64,000 bases of DNA from Myxococcus landrumus. Lineage in GTDB: Bacteria; Myxococcota; Myxococcia; Myxococcales; Myxococcaceae. The translations under genes were made by a program, and so were the position numbers. Under the pieces are notes generated by a model, which searched no databases, had not been told where the DNA came from, and saw only the letters and a list, made by a program, of their open reading frames with translations. The stretch covers positions 3,422,001 through 3,486,000 of the forward strand of contig NZ_CP071091.1 of NCBI RefSeq assembly GCF_017301635.1, written 5' to 3'. Shown in pieces: positions 62,904-64,000 of the stretch; within the stretch, counting starts at the first letter, position 1, and each line of letters starts with the position of its first letter.

Positions 62904-64000
62904 GCGCCTCATCCCCCGGGGTCCTCCCCCGGCCGACGTCGCCCTTCGTCGACGCGGTGCTGGGCGCGGAGAAGAGCACGCAACTGCTGCGGCTCGTGGA
63001 GGGACTGGACCCGGCGGCCCTGCACTGGCTCAGCGGCTATGCCGCGGGCCTCGCCGTCCGGACGGGCACGGGCGCCGTGCTCTCCGTCCCCATCACCTCC
63101 GTGGAGTCTCCCGCGCAGGCCACGGAAGCCCCCACCTCGCCGCTCACCATCGTCTACGGCACCCAGACGGGAAACAGCCGTCACCTCGCGGAGCGGCTCA
63201 AGCGACAGACGGAGGGCGCGGGCCTCCCGGTGCGGCTCATCCGGGCCAGCGACTACCCGGTGCGAGAGCTGGCGCGCGAGAAGTTCCTCGCCGTGGTTAT
63301 CAGCACGCAGGGAGATGGAGACCCACCCGACGACTCGCGCGGGTTCTACGAGTACGTGCTCGGCAAGCGTGCCCCGCGATTGGAGGGGCTGCGCTTCACG
63401 GTGCTCGGGCTCGGGGACTCCAGCTACCCGAAGTTCTGCGAAGTGGGGCGGGTGCTCGACGCGCGGCTGGCGGAGCTGGGGGCCACGAGGCTCACGGAGC
63501 GCGCGGACTGCGACCTGGACTTCGAGCCCATCGCCGCGGGCTGGCTGGACCAGACGCTGGCCCGCACGCGCGAGGCGCTGGAGCCTCGTGCGCCCGCTGT
63601 CGCCACCGTCGTCCCGCTGCGAGGAGCACCGGCCCTGCCCACCGTGGGCAAGGAGGCGCCTTTCAGCGCGGCGGTGCTCGTCAACCAGCGCATCACGGGC
63701 CGAGGCGCGCTCAAGGACGTCCGCCACGTCGAGCTCTCGCTCGAAGGTTCCGGCCTGGAGTACCTCCCCGGCGACTCGCTGGGGGTCTGGGCGCCCAATG
63801 CTTCCGAGCTGGTGCAGGCCGTGCTGACGCATCAGCGGTTGGACGGAGCCGAGCCGGTGACTCGCGATGGGAAGACGCTGCCCCTGTCGCGTTGGCTCAC
63901 GGACGAGCTGGAGCTGACCCGGCTGAGCCGTCCCTTCCTGGAGCGCCATGCCACGCTCGCGGCGAGCACCGCGCTCCAGGCGCTGCTGTCACCATCGGGG
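62900..64000 (+). CDS. cysJ: Sulfite reductase flavoprotein alpha subunit (CysJ), cut by window end
   Basis: The start is ATG 62900, overlapping the cysN stop (ATGA). About 367 residues are visible with no stop before the edge. The N-terminal ALHWLSGYAAGLA segment, the flavodoxin domain (VYGTQTGNSRHLAERL, STQGDGDPPDDSRGFYEYVL, LGLGDSSYPKFCEVG) and the start of the FAD-binding region (LEYLPGDSLGVWAPN) identify CysJ. It passes electrons from NADPH through FAD and FMN to the sirohaem subunit CysI, whose gene probably follows outside the window. Confidence 0.92.
   Translation, partial: MSASSPGVLPRPTSPFVDAVLGAEKSTQLLRLVEGLDPAALHWLSGYAAGLAVRTGTGAVLSVPITSVESPAQATEAPTSPLTIVYGTQTGNSRHLAERLKRQTEGAGLPVRLIRASDYPVRELAREKFLAVVISTQGDGDPPDDSRGFYEYVLGKRAPRLEGLRFTVLGLGDSSYPKFCEVGRVLDARLAELGATRLTERADCDLDFEPIAAGWLDQTLARTREALEPRAPAVATVVPLRGAPALPTVGKEAPFSAAVLVNQRITGRGALKDVRHVELSLEGSGLEYLPGDSLGVWAPNASELVQAVLTHQRLDGAEPVTRDGKTLPLSRWLTDELELTRLSRPFLERHATLAASTALQALLSPSG

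Overview
The window is high-GC bacterial DNA that reads as a myxobacterial chromosome, most likely Myxococcus- or Corallococcus-like. The evidence is a DUF2378/TIGR02265-type gene (a family known essentially from myxobacteria), a dense set of secreted and lipoprotein genes, RCC1-propeller lipoproteins, and a nonribosomal peptide synthetase (NRPS) of 10,121 residues. I see no rRNA, tRNA, CRISPR array or insertion sequence.

Layout. (1) 1-7.6 kb: envelope and secreted proteins on the + strand, namely a truncated gene, a secreted protein, a small lipoprotein translationally coupled to a four-haem cytochrome c, a 14-repeat RCC1 lipoprotein, a von Willebrand A protein with a dockerin-like tail, and an unrecognised protein. 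(2) 7.7-11.1 kb, - strand: an unrecognised protein, an AurF-type di-iron oxygenase with a complete ligand set, and a zinc-ribbon/membrane/beta-propeller protein. (3) 11.5-15.4 kb: one large nucleoside-phosphorylase/STAND-ATPase/TPR protein, a predicted NLR-like antiphage sensor with its own apparently leaderless promoter. (4) 15.7-25.6 kb: a 7-repeat RCC1 lipoprotein, an M11-type metalloprotease lipoprotein, a divergent AraC-regulator/MFS pair, the DUF2378 gene with a cysteine-cluster gene, two - strand genes, and an MFS exporter directly ahead of the NRPS. (5) 25.7-56.1 kb: the giant NRPS. (6) 56.3-57.5 kb: an FMN alpha-hydroxy-acid dehydrogenase. (7) 57.6 kb to the end: an assimilatory sulfate reduction operon (cysH, siroheme dehydrogenase, SUMT, cysD, cysN, cysJ running off the end) whose genes are coupled by overlaps.

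The NRPS has nine C-A-T modules, a C-terminal thioesterase, and at its N terminus a second thioesterase-fold domain whose nucleophile serine is alanine. The nine A domains fall into three classes ordered a-b-c-a-b-c-a-b-a. Class b carries an almost textbook Glu code, class c a proline-like code, and class a a hydrophobic, valine-family code with variable pocket residues. The predicted product is a linear or cyclised nonapeptide X-Glu-Pro-X-Glu-Pro-X-Glu-X. DNA-level comparison shows three-module duplication, hybrid modules, and what looks like the scar of a lost proline module.

The most striking regulatory observation lies between the dehydrogenase and cysH. Two short cysteine-rich open frames are each followed by a terminator hairpin, and each has an upstream segment able to pair with, and disrupt, that terminator. 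The first has a sigma70-like promoter placed so that the mRNA would start at its GTG codon. This is the arrangement expected for tandem cysteine-sensing transcription attenuation of the sulfur operon. It resembles in concept the polycysteine leaderless leaders known from mycobacteria, but here it lies in a myxobacterial setting.
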